Shown here in pieces: positions 6,676 through 13,859 of a DNA stretch of 21,941 nucleotides. A program made the translations under genes and the position numbers. Positions within the stretch are counted from its first letter, which is position 1; every line of letters begins with the position of its first letter. A model generated the notes under the pieces. The model had not been told where the DNA came from, did not search any database, and saw nothing but the letters and a program-made list of their open reading frames with translations. Location: IMG/VR virus record IMGVR_UViG_3300043433_000105, positions 64,001 through 85,941 of that record, one strand, 5' to 3'. This stretch comes from a virus.

Positions 6676-8409
6676 TTATTGGGCAGCTTTCTTCAGCCCA
6701 CCGATTTTACTCAATGGCACAGCATGCTCTTCACCGTTATAGTCTTTGCCACGTGATGCTTCCTGTTCTTCCGGTGCATCAATCTCATGGATACCAGTCT
6801 GCTTGATTTTGTCAAGTTTATACTGATCAATTCGGTGTGTGAAAGAAGAGTTGCTACGCTCACCACTTGTAGAAGTTGTTGCAGAAGTAACCACAACACC
6901 ACCTGCAGATTTAACATTTTTAGACTTGAAACGAGTAGCTTCCGAAGGCATATGATCATCGTCTTTGAAACGCGAATCAGATGGGATATCATGACCATTT
7001 ACACTTGTCATCCGTGGATGCAAGATATGTTGGTTTTGATACTCATACTTACGCGCACCCACTACTTTAAAGCCATGGTGCGCATTGCTTTCGGTTGTAG
7101 GCTTGCCAGAACCATCAAAGTGACCTTCTTTAGGCGTAGATGACAATTCAGAATCAGACAGCTTTGTACCGCGATCCCAGTATTTGATAGTCTTTGCATG
7201 TGCCTGATACTCTTTATCCATAACGCCACCACGTGGCAAGTTAGTGACCAAGTAAGAATGCATTGCAGGAGTCTTGTTACCTTGAACGTTGCGCAAGTCT
7301 TCACCAGATGACTTAGTAGCAGTCACGGTGTTATTGACACGATGCGAATCACGGTTAACGTTTTCACGCACCATTTTACCATTGATGACCTTTGGCCCAA
7401 TGTTCGAGTGTGTAACATGAGTACCGTTCTCTGGATCGTTCAATTCGTTGGTCTTGCTGTACTGATAGCTGATGATCTTTGACTTACCTTCAGATGCACG
7501 TTGCGCATTCAATTGACGAACCACGTGCTTAGTAGAACGATCATTCTCATTCAATGTGTTTGGACGAATGACAAAGTTTTTGTCTTTCTTGTCAGCCTTC
7601 TCAGCACCCATACGAATAGAGTGGGTGTGTGCCAAAATGTAATCCTGTGTCATCTTTGGATCGTGTTTAGATTGATCCAAATATGCGCGACGAATAGATG
7701 CACCTGGGTATTGTGCTTCAGCATTAGGAGCAAAGCAAGTACCTTTGGTTGTATTTGCCACGCCATGGGCATCTACACCACCACCACAGCCCCGAGTCTG
7801 CCCAGGGCACGTATTCACCACCCGATGTTGCGCATGCTCACCACCGCCCGATGTGTAAACCGCATGACCAGCAACACCTTTACATGCAGCAGCAATATAT
7901 CCACGACCAGCACTATCTTTTTCATGCAAAATGGTATCAGTCTTTTCAGATTCGTCAGTAGTGCTACCGGAATCCAAATGTTTTGCTGCCTTTAGACGAC
8001 CAATGGCTTCTTTCTCATGTGCAATCTGAAGCGCTTTAGGCTTTGCAAAATGTCGATCCAACACACTTTTATGCGATTCTTCCATTTCAGTAACAGAAAG
8101 CGGTTCACGATGTTCAGAACCATAGACTTCAGCACGTGCTTTGTTACGCTCTGACATTCCTGTCATGGTCTTGGAACCTTCCCACATATGGCGAGGAACA
8201 CTCAGCCCAGATACACCCTTTGGCGCACCTTCACCATCATGACGCATAATGATGCGTTTTGCATTTTCTGGATCAGGAGAAACTGATTCATTGATTTTTG
8301 TACCCTCAGACATGACATCATACTCGTTAGTGTCGAAGTGTTTTGCCTGAACATGAGCCTCTGTCGGGTTCATTCTTTCAGTTCTAAATTCTTTAAAAGT
8401 TTGCATCAT
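6676..8409 (-). CDS. Large Cys-containing phage protein; possible internal head protein
   Basis: The product has 577 residues with no family I can name. It is strongly hydrophilic (Lys, His, Ser, Asp-rich) with no membrane segment. A cysteine cluster lies in the first half: VNTCPGQTRGCGG...GTCFAPNAEAQYPGA, plus a nearby AACKGVAGHAVY, suggesting a metal site or disulfides. The N-terminus MMQTFKEFRTER resembles the capsid-targeting sequence of T4 internal proteins (IPIII begins MKTYQEFIAEA). The protein might therefore be packaged in the head and delivered with the DNA; this is inference from one short motif. The start overlaps the stop of the 55-residue gene by one base (TAATG), with AGGAAAA upstream, so the two are coupled. 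Transcription probably starts at the late promoter 8681-8688 and ends at the terminator 6630-6654. Confidence 0.75.
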   Translation of the reverse strand: MMQTFKEFRTERMNPTEAHVQAKHFDTNEYDVMSEGTKINESVSPDPENAKRIIMRHDGEGAPKGVSGLSVPRHMWEGSKTMTGMSERNKARAEVYGSEHREPLSVTEMEESHKSVLDRHFAKPKALQIAHEKEAIGRLKAAKHLDSGSTTDESEKTDTILHEKDSAGRGYIAAACKGVAGHAVYTSGGGEHAQHRVVNTCPGQTRGCGGGVDAHGVANTTKGTCFAPNAEAQYPGASIRRAYLDQSKHDPKMTQDYILAHTHSIRMGAEKADKKDKNFVIRPNTLNENDRSTKHVVRQLNAQRASEGKSKIISYQYSKTNELNDPENGTHVTHSNIGPKVINGKMVRENVNRDSHRVNNTVTATKSSGEDLRNVQGNKTPAMHSYLVTNLPRGGVMDKEYQAHAKTIKYWDRGTKLSDSELSSTPKEGHFDGSGKPTTESNAHHGFKVVGARKYEYQNQHILHPRMTSVNGHDIPSDSRFKDDDHMPSEATRFKSKNVKSAGGVVVTSATTSTSGERSNSSFTHRIDQYKLDKIKQTGIHEIDAPEEQEASRGKDYNGEEHAVPLSKIGGLKKAAQ

Positions 8410-8576
8410 TATTTTCCTAGTTGATTAGATTCGATAACATATTTATCGTCTTCAATTTTTTGAGGTGTTTCTACCTCTTTTTTACGAAAAATAAGATCAA
8501 AATTGCTCAAATAATCCTGCGAAGGGATTTTCGAAGCAATTTTGTCTCCGGTAATTTCATTAAAATTTTTACTCAT
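8409..8576 (-). CDS. Small acidic/basic mixed protein, coupled to the 577-residue gene
   Basis: The product has 55 residues, beginning MSKNFNEITGDKIASKI. I chose the ATG at 8576; the longer open frame to 8795 runs antisense through the homing-endonuclease leader and has no better start. An AAGGA lies 10 nt upstream, slightly far. The protein is charged and contains an SNFDLIFRKKE segment, with no motif I recognise. Its TAA overlaps the ATG of the 577-residue gene, so both are probably made from one late transcript. It could be a chaperone or partner of that protein; there is no direct evidence. Confidence 0.55.
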   Translation of the reverse strand: MSKNFNEITGDKIASKIPSQDYLSNFDLIFRKKEVETPQKIEDDKYVIESNQLGK

Positions 8577-8596
8577 ATGAGAGATGTCCTTATCAT

Positions 8597-8666
8597 TAAA
8601 TAGAAATGACAGTCGCGAAAGTTCGAAGTTCCCACTGTCTCTACTCAACCAACATGAAAGGCTTAT
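8597..8666 (+). promoter_or_regulatory. Conserved hairpin leader of the intact GIY-YIG gene
   Basis: This leader carries GACAGT (8608-8613) and ACTGTC (8634-8639), which can form a stem, then CTCTACTCAACCAAC and the ribosome-binding site AAAGG (8657-8661). The same elements in the same order precede the second GIY-YIG gene at 20567-20631. Only the inside of the hairpin differs. AAATAG at its start gives a poor match to the late octamer (ATTAAATA). Confidence 0.65.
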
Positions 8667-9479
8667 ATGAGCAGCAAAGATATTTATAGGTTTTATGTAT
8701 ACGCATACCTGCGTTCTAGTGATTCTAACACAGCCAAAGCTGGTACACCATACTATATTGGTAAGGGGTGTGGAAACCGAGCTTGGGCTAAACATTCAAA
8801 CGTAAGTAAACCAAAGGATATTACAAAAATTGTAATATTAGAATCAAACCTTTCAGAAATTGGGTCACTTGCTATTGAACGTAGATTAATTTCTTGGTGG
8901 GGTAAAAAGAATGATAATGGTATACTTTTAAATAAAACCGATGGTGGTAATGGGTTTGCAGGCATTGCCAGAAAAAAAGGTTACATATTATGTAAAAACA
9001 GCGATGGGGCTATATACAAAGCTAAAAAAGATGACCCTAAAATTAAATCAAGAGAGTTTTTACCATTTGCGTCTGAAATGGTTGCAGCTTTTAATAAAAA
9101 TGGCGAAAATGTTTTTATAGCAAGTGACGAATACTCAACAGGAGAGTATACCAGATCATCAACAGGTAAATCCTGTTACTTAGATGCCGATGGTAATATC
9201 GTGTATAGAAGTAAAGATGCTGATGAAGTAAAAAGTGGTATTTTAAAATCAATTTTTAAAAACACGATACCAGTTGTTAATACAATAACCGGCGAGTATA
9301 CACGTATTTCAAGAGATGATCCGTTATATGTAAATGGCACGTTTGTGCATATAAACAAAGGAAAACCTATGCCAAATGCAAAAACAGATCATATGAATAT
9401 AAGTGTCTCATGTATTTTCTGCAGAAAATTAGTTAATGGTATTGGTAATCTTAAAAGATGGCATAAAAATTGCCATTAG
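8667..9479 (+). CDS. GIY-YIG free-standing homing endonuclease
   Basis: The product has 270 residues and runs against the surrounding genes. The N-terminal GIY-YIG nuclease spans about residues 8-95: YVY (10-12), YYIGKG (29-34), R38, H43, the metal-binding E71 in LAIERRLI, and N89 in LLNKTDGG. The middle region (100-245) is probably the DNA-recognition linker. The end (249-270) is a likely zinc finger with C249, C252, H266 and H270. This fits Seg-type homing endonucleases of T4-like phages. AAAGG precedes the ATG at 8667. An 11-codon reading frame starting at 8654 overlaps the start out of frame. The gene lies between the 55-residue gene and the transglycosylase (6 nt tail to tail). A close relative, frameshifted, is at 19785-20566. 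Confidence 0.88.
   Translation: MSSKDIYRFYVYAYLRSSDSNTAKAGTPYYIGKGCGNRAWAKHSNVSKPKDITKIVILESNLSEIGSLAIERRLISWWGKKNDNGILLNKTDGGNGFAGIARKKGYILCKNSDGAIYKAKKDDPKIKSREFLPFASEMVAAFNKNGENVFIASDEYSTGEYTRSSTGKSCYLDADGNIVYRSKDADEVKSGILKSIFKNTIPVVNTITGEYTRISRDDPLYVNGTFVHINKGKPMPNAKTDHMNISVSCIFCRKLVNGIGNLKRWHKNCH
8681..8688 (-). promoter_or_regulatory. T4-type late promoter (exact octamer) for the 55- and 577-residue genes
   Basis: TATAAATA on the minus strand is an exact match to the T4 late consensus, about 105 nt upstream of the ATG at 8576. It lies inside the beginning of the homing-endonuclease coding sequence, on the opposite strand, where it is spelled by the Asp-Ile-Tyr-Arg codons. Confidence 0.55.
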
Positions 9480-9485
9480 TTTCCT

Positions 9486-10163
9486 TTATACATCATTTAC
9501 AATTGCCTTGTAGATTTCATCATCATATTTGCGCTTTGTCAACAACACCTTAGTGGCATATACCGGTGCTTGGCCCAATGAACCGTTGTATCGCAACAAC
9601 GTTTCAACTTCAGTCTTAGAACGAGCAGAATACTCCGCGATGATCTGTGTACCAACAAAGATTGCGTTCTTTGGATCGTACAGAGCTACTTCACTTGTTT
9701 TTTCACGATGCCAAGATGCAATCACCTGCATTAGCCCACGTGCGCCAGTAGGGGATGTTGCCTTATAGTCAAACTGCGATTCATTACGCATCACAGAAAG
9801 CACCAATGTAGGATCAACAGAGTGTTTAGACGCTGCTTGATAAATCCACATTGCATATTTAGTTGCAACTTCTTTGGATGTTGGTACCTTGGCGTCACGG
9901 CGAATGATATCAGCCGTAGCTTGAATCACAACAGAATCTTCACCAGACAGCGCCTTTTTGGTTTCTTCTGCAACGTAGTTTTGCTTTGCAATGTATTCTT
10001 GATACGTAGCATTGCCAACAGTGTATGCAGCGGAAGCAATTGCTATGATTACGATAGCAATAAACCATTTAGCTCCTTGAACCCAGCGGTTCTTTTTAAC
10101 TTGGATGACAGCATCACCAAATGCATTGGTGATTTTTAGATTGGGTAGTTTAGTTTGTTTCAT
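9486..10163 (-). CDS. Membrane-anchored lytic transglycosylase (SLT domain)
   Basis: The product has 225 residues. It cleaves peptidoglycan between MurNAc and GlcNAc. A single membrane segment (about 32-50) anchors it in the inner membrane with the catalytic domain outside. The SLT/lysozyme-like fold runs from about 105 to 225: VLSVMRNESQFD with the catalytic E128, then TSPTGARGLMQVI (137-148), and LLRYNGS near the end. Residues 50-100 are a helical stalk. It may help lysis or local wall opening; a virion role cannot be excluded. The gene follows the 92-residue gene with a 5-nt gap and has a weak ribosome-binding site, so translation is probably coupled. It converges with the homing endonuclease at 9479. 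Confidence 0.85.
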   Translation of the reverse strand: MKQTKLPNLKITNAFGDAVIQVKKNRWVQGAKWFIAIVIIAIASAAYTVGNATYQEYIAKQNYVAEETKKALSGEDSVVIQATADIIRRDAKVPTSKEVATKYAMWIYQAASKHSVDPTLVLSVMRNESQFDYKATSPTGARGLMQVIASWHREKTSEVALYDPKNAIFVGTQIIAEYSARSKTEVETLLRYNGSLGQAPVYATKVLLTKRKYDDEIYKAIVNDV

Positions 10164-10168
10164 ATTGT

Positions 10169-10441
10169 TTACATTTTTTGAAGTTCAGCAGCAACCAAAG
10201 AAACTTGTTTAGTCATATATGCGTCAACAACACGACCATAGGTTGCTTGGAGAAGATTGCAAGCAATAGAAATGAATGCAGAATCGTTCGGTACAGTCGA
10301 TAGGTACAAGGCTTCGTATGCATATTCAACGAAGTCTTTTTCAAATTCAGGATAAACACCAACACCTGCTGGATCGTACTTACGCAGCAGGTTTAGAATG
10401 TTGGCTTCGCGGGTTTTGATTTGGGTGTATGTTTGTGTCAT
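10169..10441 (-). CDS. Small helical protein of unknown function
   Basis: From the ATG at 10441 the product has 90 residues; a TTG two codons earlier is possible. It looks all-helical, with segments REANILNLLRKYD, KDFVEYAYEALYLS and SIACNLLQATYGRVVDAYMTK. No known motif is seen. An extended -10 (10448-10459) sits so close that transcripts would begin almost at the ATG, and no ribosome-binding site is visible. This suggests a leaderless message or expression from an upstream promoter. It lies between the 343-residue gene (20-nt gap) and the transglycosylase (5-nt gap) and is probably co-expressed with the latter. Confidence 0.65.
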   Translation of the reverse strand: MTQTYTQIKTREANILNLLRKYDPAGVGVYPEFEKDFVEYAYEALYLSTVPNDSAFISIACNLLQATYGRVVDAYMTKQVSLVAAELQKM

Positions 10442-10447
10442 GCCCAA

Positions 10448-10459
10448 ATTATAGCACAG
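10448..10459 (-). promoter_or_regulatory. Extended -10 promoter before the 90-residue gene
   Basis: CTGTGCTATAAT on the minus strand is identical over 12 bases to the element at 364-375. TATAAT is perfect and TGn precedes it. A weak TTGAAG lies 15 nt further upstream. The predicted start point falls at about the ATG at 10441, which would give a leaderless message. Confidence 0.5.
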
Positions 10460-10460
10460 T

Positions 10461-11492
10461 TTAATCTACTTCAACAAATTTTTCTGAAATAGATTCAAAA
10501 ATAACTCGACCATCACCTTCTTTTGTTGGTCGGTACTTTCCACGTGGAAGAACAGTGACAATATTCAGCTTCTTAGATTCATGATCCACGTGAGTGACAT
10601 AGCCTTGATCCATGTGACGACTAAACATTACATGGTAACCAGAAGGTACACCATGTTTATGAATAGCAGCAACAGATTTGTCATGCAGTTTATTCCAGTC
10701 ATCAGTAGAAAACTCAGGCCGACGATCAGCCGCTTGTGCTGCAGGGTGTGTGTTTGGAACCACTGTCCAGCCACCGGTTGAGTAGTGACTACGATTGAAT
10801 CGTGACTTTGATGCCTTGAAATGATCCTCTGCAGTTGCCTCAGTGATCTTTAACCCCTGTTTACCAAGCATAATCTTAGTCTTTTTCTCTCCACCAAGTT
10901 CACGAGAGTACATAAAGTGCTTTAACTCAGGATGGCGAACAACTTCTGGATCGTTATCATCAGGACGTTCAATTTTATTACCACGAGATGCGTGAAACTT
11001 CTCAGCATCCTCGTAACTACGTGCAAAATCTCCAATGGAAACCATTTTCTTCAAAAAAGATAATGATTTACCAGAAACTTCCATGTGGGCGCGTTGCTTT
11101 CTCAAATCAGCATCAACAACTTTAGCAGCAGATGCCTTTCCTTCTGGAGTACCATCAGTTGCGATAGCAACACGTTTACGTCCATTCGAATCCTTGTACA
11201 TTGCGACACTGCGGATTTTACCATCTTGTTTATGCAATTTCCACATAGGAATATTATGAACCATACTTTCAGGTGATTCAAACCCAGTGCCCTTGATACC
11301 ACCTTGGTCAGCATATGCTTTACTCAGCATGGCATGAACTTCTTCAGCATGGGCACGTTTTTTATCTACATCGGAAGGTAGAAAGTTATGAAATCCCTCA
11401 TTCAATAAACGAAAATCAGAAAACCGTAGAGCTACGGTAACATTTTCAAAGATTATTTCATCCGAGTTGATTTGATCTGAATTTCCAGTCAT
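10461..11492 (-). CDS. Unknown phage protein of 343 residues, possibly virion-associated
   Basis: I do not recognise a family with certainty. The protein is soluble, His/Lys/Asp-rich and cysteine-free. Residues 40-160 form one unit (ADQGGIKGTGF, IPMWKLHKQDGKIRSVAMYKDSNGRKRVAIATDGT) resembling phage proteins I recall that begin with a short capsid-targeting-like motif. Here the similar motif LRFSDFRLLNEGF sits at residues 22-34, after an N-terminal extension. A second unit (about 210-343) includes HVMFSRHMDQGYVTHVDHESKK. The ATG at 11492 overlaps the esterase gene by 35 nt, and GGAAA lies 11 nt upstream, so expression is probably coupled to the esterase. Both may come from the late promoter at 12029-12036, fitting a structural or packaged protein; this is inference. 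Confidence 0.7.
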   Translation of the reverse strand: MTGNSDQINSDEIIFENVTVALRFSDFRLLNEGFHNFLPSDVDKKRAHAEEVHAMLSKAYADQGGIKGTGFESPESMVHNIPMWKLHKQDGKIRSVAMYKDSNGRKRVAIATDGTPEGKASAAKVVDADLRKQRAHMEVSGKSLSFLKKMVSIGDFARSYEDAEKFHASRGNKIERPDDNDPEVVRHPELKHFMYSRELGGEKKTKIMLGKQGLKITEATAEDHFKASKSRFNRSHYSTGGWTVVPNTHPAAQAADRRPEFSTDDWNKLHDKSVAAIHKHGVPSGYHVMFSRHMDQGYVTHVDHESKKLNIVTVLPRGKYRPTKEGDGRVIFESISEKFVEVD

Positions 11493-11973
11493 TTACGATA
11501 ATTTCCATGTTAGTTGGGGTCATTCTATGACCACCATATGTGTTGATCATTTTTGACTTACCTGCATATTTATTACAAGCAAATTCTGGATCAACAACAG
11601 TATCATCAAGAGACAGTAAAACAGTACGATCAATATTTGAATTGATCAAAACATCACGATAAAGATTGGTAACAGTTTCGGGTAACCCATACTTTTTCAG
11701 AGACTCGCGAGGATTCAAAGAAGGGTTGTACAGTGTCAAAGATACAGAAATAATCGAAGCAATACGCTCCGCATACCAGCCGCCCAAAGAAGACGCAATG
11801 ATATGAATTGGTTCATCTATTGTTTTTAGATAGCTGACAATGTTCAAAATAGACGACATTGGTGCATTACTGTCATAAGTCAAGCATTCAATGTCTGGAA
11901 TAGCTGCCTTGAAGTCTAGAAATGTCTGAGACTTCGGGGAAGAGCCATAACCATGAATATAAAAAGTTTTCAT
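11458..11973 (-). CDS. YqiA-like alpha/beta-hydrolase (esterase)
   Basis: The product has 171 residues. I chose the ATG at 11973 because AAGGAAAA precedes it and the protein then starts MKTFYIHGYGSSPKS, the usual YqiA/UPF0227 opening with the HG oxyanion element. The nucleophile is S62 in ASSLGGWYAER, D123/D124 in LLSLDDTVVDPEFA is the acid, and H149 in GGHRMT completes the triad. The family consists of small esterases with poorly known substrates. A phage copy could act on a host or virion ester; nothing in the sequence shows the substrate. Two promoters lie upstream: an extended -10 (11998-12006) and a late octamer (12029-12036). The 3' end overlaps the 343-residue gene. Confidence 0.85.
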   Translation of the reverse strand: MKTFYIHGYGSSPKSQTFLDFKAAIPDIECLTYDSNAPMSSILNIVSYLKTIDEPIHIIASSLGGWYAERIASIISVSLTLYNPSLNPRESLKKYGLPETVTNLYRDVLINSNIDRTVLLSLDDTVVDPEFACNKYAGKSKMINTYGGHRMTPTNMEIIVNDWKFRSNQLG

Positions 11974-11997
11974 CTTGTTTTCCTTATCGATGAAACA

Positions 11998-12006
11998 ATT
12001 ATACCA
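11998..12006 (-). promoter_or_regulatory. Extended -10 promoter for the esterase gene
   Basis: TGGTATAAT on the minus strand: perfect TATAAT (12003-11998) with TG one base upstream. It lies 25 nt before the ATG at 11973, close behind the stop of the upstream gene, like the elements at 364 and 10448. Confidence 0.5.
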
Positions 12007-12009
12007 CAA

Positions 12010-12468
12010 TTATTCTTGTTTCTGAAAATATTTATACACATGCGCCTTTGCTACTCGCATGTTTACGATACCGTTGTAAGTTTCATCATACGAAATTTCC
12101 ATCACTCTTGCTGCAAACTGATATTTGGCTTCGAGGTATGACGCATGAGACTTACTCAAACAAAATTCTAAAATCTCTCGGGTAAAGGCATCCTCACCCA
12201 AAGTTTCAACATCCTTCAACAACTCGGTAGAACTACCCCAGTAGGTAGGCCAGTCAGAAGGTACCAGACTCTTGATCTTCTTTACTTTTTTGTTGCCATT
12301 CTTTAGCTTAACCGTTTTTTGTGTGGTTTTCTGAAAGAAGCAAAGTTTTTTTCCGAGGTAAAATTTACCATCAGATTTCCGTGTAATCTTGTACACAAAA
12401 GAAAAAGCATCGCTAGGTATTTGATCCTGCGATGCTATTGTAACACCGTTGTATGTCCACTGACTCAT
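12010..12468 (-). CDS. GIY-YIG-family phage protein (Seg-like), last gene of the replication operon
   Basis: The product has 152 residues. It has a compact GIY-YIG domain: FVYKITR (24-30) as the GIY strand, KFYLGKK (35-41) as the YIG strand, a lysine-rich insert (48-67), YWGSS (76-80), REIL (97-100) and a Glu in ASYLEAKYQF (E113) as the probable metal ligand. Similar proteins are widespread in T4-related phages and are annotated as putative endonucleases. Unlike the two larger GIY-YIG genes in this window it lies on the same strand as its neighbours and has no recognition domain, so it may be a resident gene rather than a mobile one. AGGAG precedes the ATG at 12468. Confidence 0.75.
   Translation of the reverse strand: MSQWTYNGVTIASQDQIPSDAFSFVYKITRKSDGKFYLGKKLCFFQKTTQKTVKLKNGNKKVKKIKSLVPSDWPTYWGSSTELLKDVETLGEDAFTREILEFCLSKSHASYLEAKYQFAARVMEISYDETYNGIVNMRVAKAHVYKYFQKQE
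12029..12036 (-). promoter_or_regulatory. T4-type late promoter (exact octamer) for esterase and 343-residue genes
   Basis: TATAAATA on the minus strand, 56 nt upstream of the ATG at 11973 and inside the last codons of the preceding gene. The distance and orientation suit a functional late promoter, which in T4 needs the gp55/gp33/gp45 machinery. Confidence 0.65.
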
Positions 12469-12497
12469 AGATTTCTCCTATAAGTCAGTATTTATTG

Positions 12498-12752
12498 TTA
12501 TGTCAAAACTTTACGCAACTCAGGTAAAGAACCAACAAACTCACCATTCGGTAATGTAATGACAGGTGCCATACGAATATTGGAATACTGCTGCTTTAGT
12601 GCTTGCAGTTCAACATATTCGACATCAGGCTTTTTATCCTGCCCAACATCAATTTGTTTTTCGATGTATGTTTTGCCCTTGGATTTAATAAGAGCCTTGG
12701 CTTGGTCACACTGCACACATGCAGGTTTTGAATAAACTACGAAATCACTCAT
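12498..12752 (-). CDS. Glutaredoxin
   Basis: The product has 84 residues with a thioredoxin fold. The start MSDFVVYSKPACVQCDQAK has a CVQC active site (C12, C15), and MAPVITLPNGEFVGSLPELRKVL has the cis-proline (APV) and the GG-like turn typical of glutaredoxins. It reduces the C-terminal cysteine pair of ribonucleotide reductase, the role played in T4 by NrdC. CVQC differs from the CPYC of classical glutaredoxins. The ATG overlaps the nrdB stop by one base (TAATG), so it is translated with nrdB. Confidence 0.88.
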   Translation of the reverse strand: MSDFVVYSKPACVQCDQAKALIKSKGKTYIEKQIDVGQDKKPDVEYVELQALKQQYSNIRMAPVITLPNGEFVGSLPELRKVLT

Positions 12753-13852
12753 TAAAAATCTACCTCAAATGTTTTACCAGAATCGTCGTTCACAATTGTG
12801 TTAACCTTATATGCATTATTGACTTCTTCTTGTGGAGCAGCCTGCACGTTACCGATATTTACCCAGTCTTCAAGGTGAGGACATGGGTTCTTTGTAGGAA
12901 AAACGTAATCGCTGTTCAAATCCAAAAACTTATCAACATCACGAGCATTGAACAAAACCCATTGCTTCATTGTTGCTGCAGTAGCACCGGTCAAGGATCG
13001 ACCCTCAGAAAACATATAGTCAATGAAGGTAAATTCTGATTGCAAAACTTCCTCAAAAAGCTGCTTGATCTTAGGCAACTGACGTTTGTACGATGCTTGA
13101 CCACGTGCCGTTTTAAGTTCGATTTTCAGAACTTCCTTGTCAGCTTTTGCATGGATTTCTAGTTCATCTTGACAGATTTTTTGAACTGCTTTACCAATAG
13201 CTTGAAACAGGCCAGTAGCAGCAATCGTAAAGGTTACACCAAAAGACCCTGTAAACTGCACACGCTCCAACATGAGAAGTGCGCAATACATCAAAAAAAT
13301 CGAATCATATAATTCGTCTAAATCAACCTTTTCACCAGCACCATACAAAGCGCAGAGTCGTTTAGCATTTTCAAAAACAGCAACAACGTGAGTGAGGCGA
13401 TTGATTGATTCTTTCGCATCCAAAACTTCACGCAGTGCCATTTCTGGATTATCAAAGGACATACGGACAATCTCAGAATACGTAGACGCATGAACAACTT
13501 CGTTATCTGCAATTCGGCCTGTCAATGCCCAAAGGGAAGAGTCTGTAATGACGTTACCCAAAATGGTTGTAATTGTGGTTGCGGCAGAATCACCACCCCA
13601 CTGCCAAGCTAGATTGATCAACATCATCTGATATGTTGACCGGTCACAAGTTTTAAATTCTTGATTAGATTGGGAATAATCAAATTCCACTTCATCCCAA
13701 TCAAGAGATTTCAACTCTTTATACAAATCCCAAATCTTAGGATATTGCTTGTTTACTGTATTAAAAAGACCAGGCTCTACACCAAGGAAAAGGGGCGACC
13801 CCTTTTCCATGTATTCCTCAATCGTTTTTTCTGTGTTAAAAACTGTACTCAT
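12752..13852 (-). CDS. nrdB: Ribonucleotide reductase small subunit (class I)
   Basis: The product has 366 residues. I chose the ATG at 13852 because AAAGGAAAT precedes it and it lies 7 nt past the nrdA stop. The di-iron ligands and radical tyrosine are visible: D88 in WQWGGDSAA, E118 and H121 in NEVVHASTY, the radical Y125 four residues after H121, and a second ligand set in ELEIHAKAD. The kept Tyr indicates a class Ia-like enzyme. NrdB generates the tyrosyl radical that NrdA uses to reduce ribonucleotides. It lies between nrdA and the glutaredoxin gene in the phage's dNTP operon. Confidence 0.93.
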   Translation of the reverse strand: MSTVFNTEKTIEEYMEKGSPLFLGVEPGLFNTVNKQYPKIWDLYKELKSLDWDEVEFDYSQSNQEFKTCDRSTYQMMLINLAWQWGGDSAATTITTILGNVITDSSLWALTGRIADNEVVHASTYSEIVRMSFDNPEMALREVLDAKESINRLTHVVAVFENAKRLCALYGAGEKVDLDELYDSIFLMYCALLMLERVQFTGSFGVTFTIAATGLFQAIGKAVQKICQDELEIHAKADKEVLKIELKTARGQASYKRQLPKIKQLFEEVLQSEFTFIDYMFSEGRSLTGATAATMKQWVLFNARDVDKFLDLNSDYVFPTKNPCPHLEDWVNIGNVQAAPQEEVNNAYKVNTIVNDDSGKTFEVDF

Positions 13853-13859
13853 ATTTCCT

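Noticed and set aside
7501-7995. 164-codon plus-strand open frame
   Set aside because: It is a shadow of the 577-residue gene, with no domain and no start signals.
8577-8795. N-terminal extension of the 55-residue protein to 8795
   Set aside because: It would run antisense through the hairpin leader and start of the endonuclease; the ATG at 8576 gives a compact protein.
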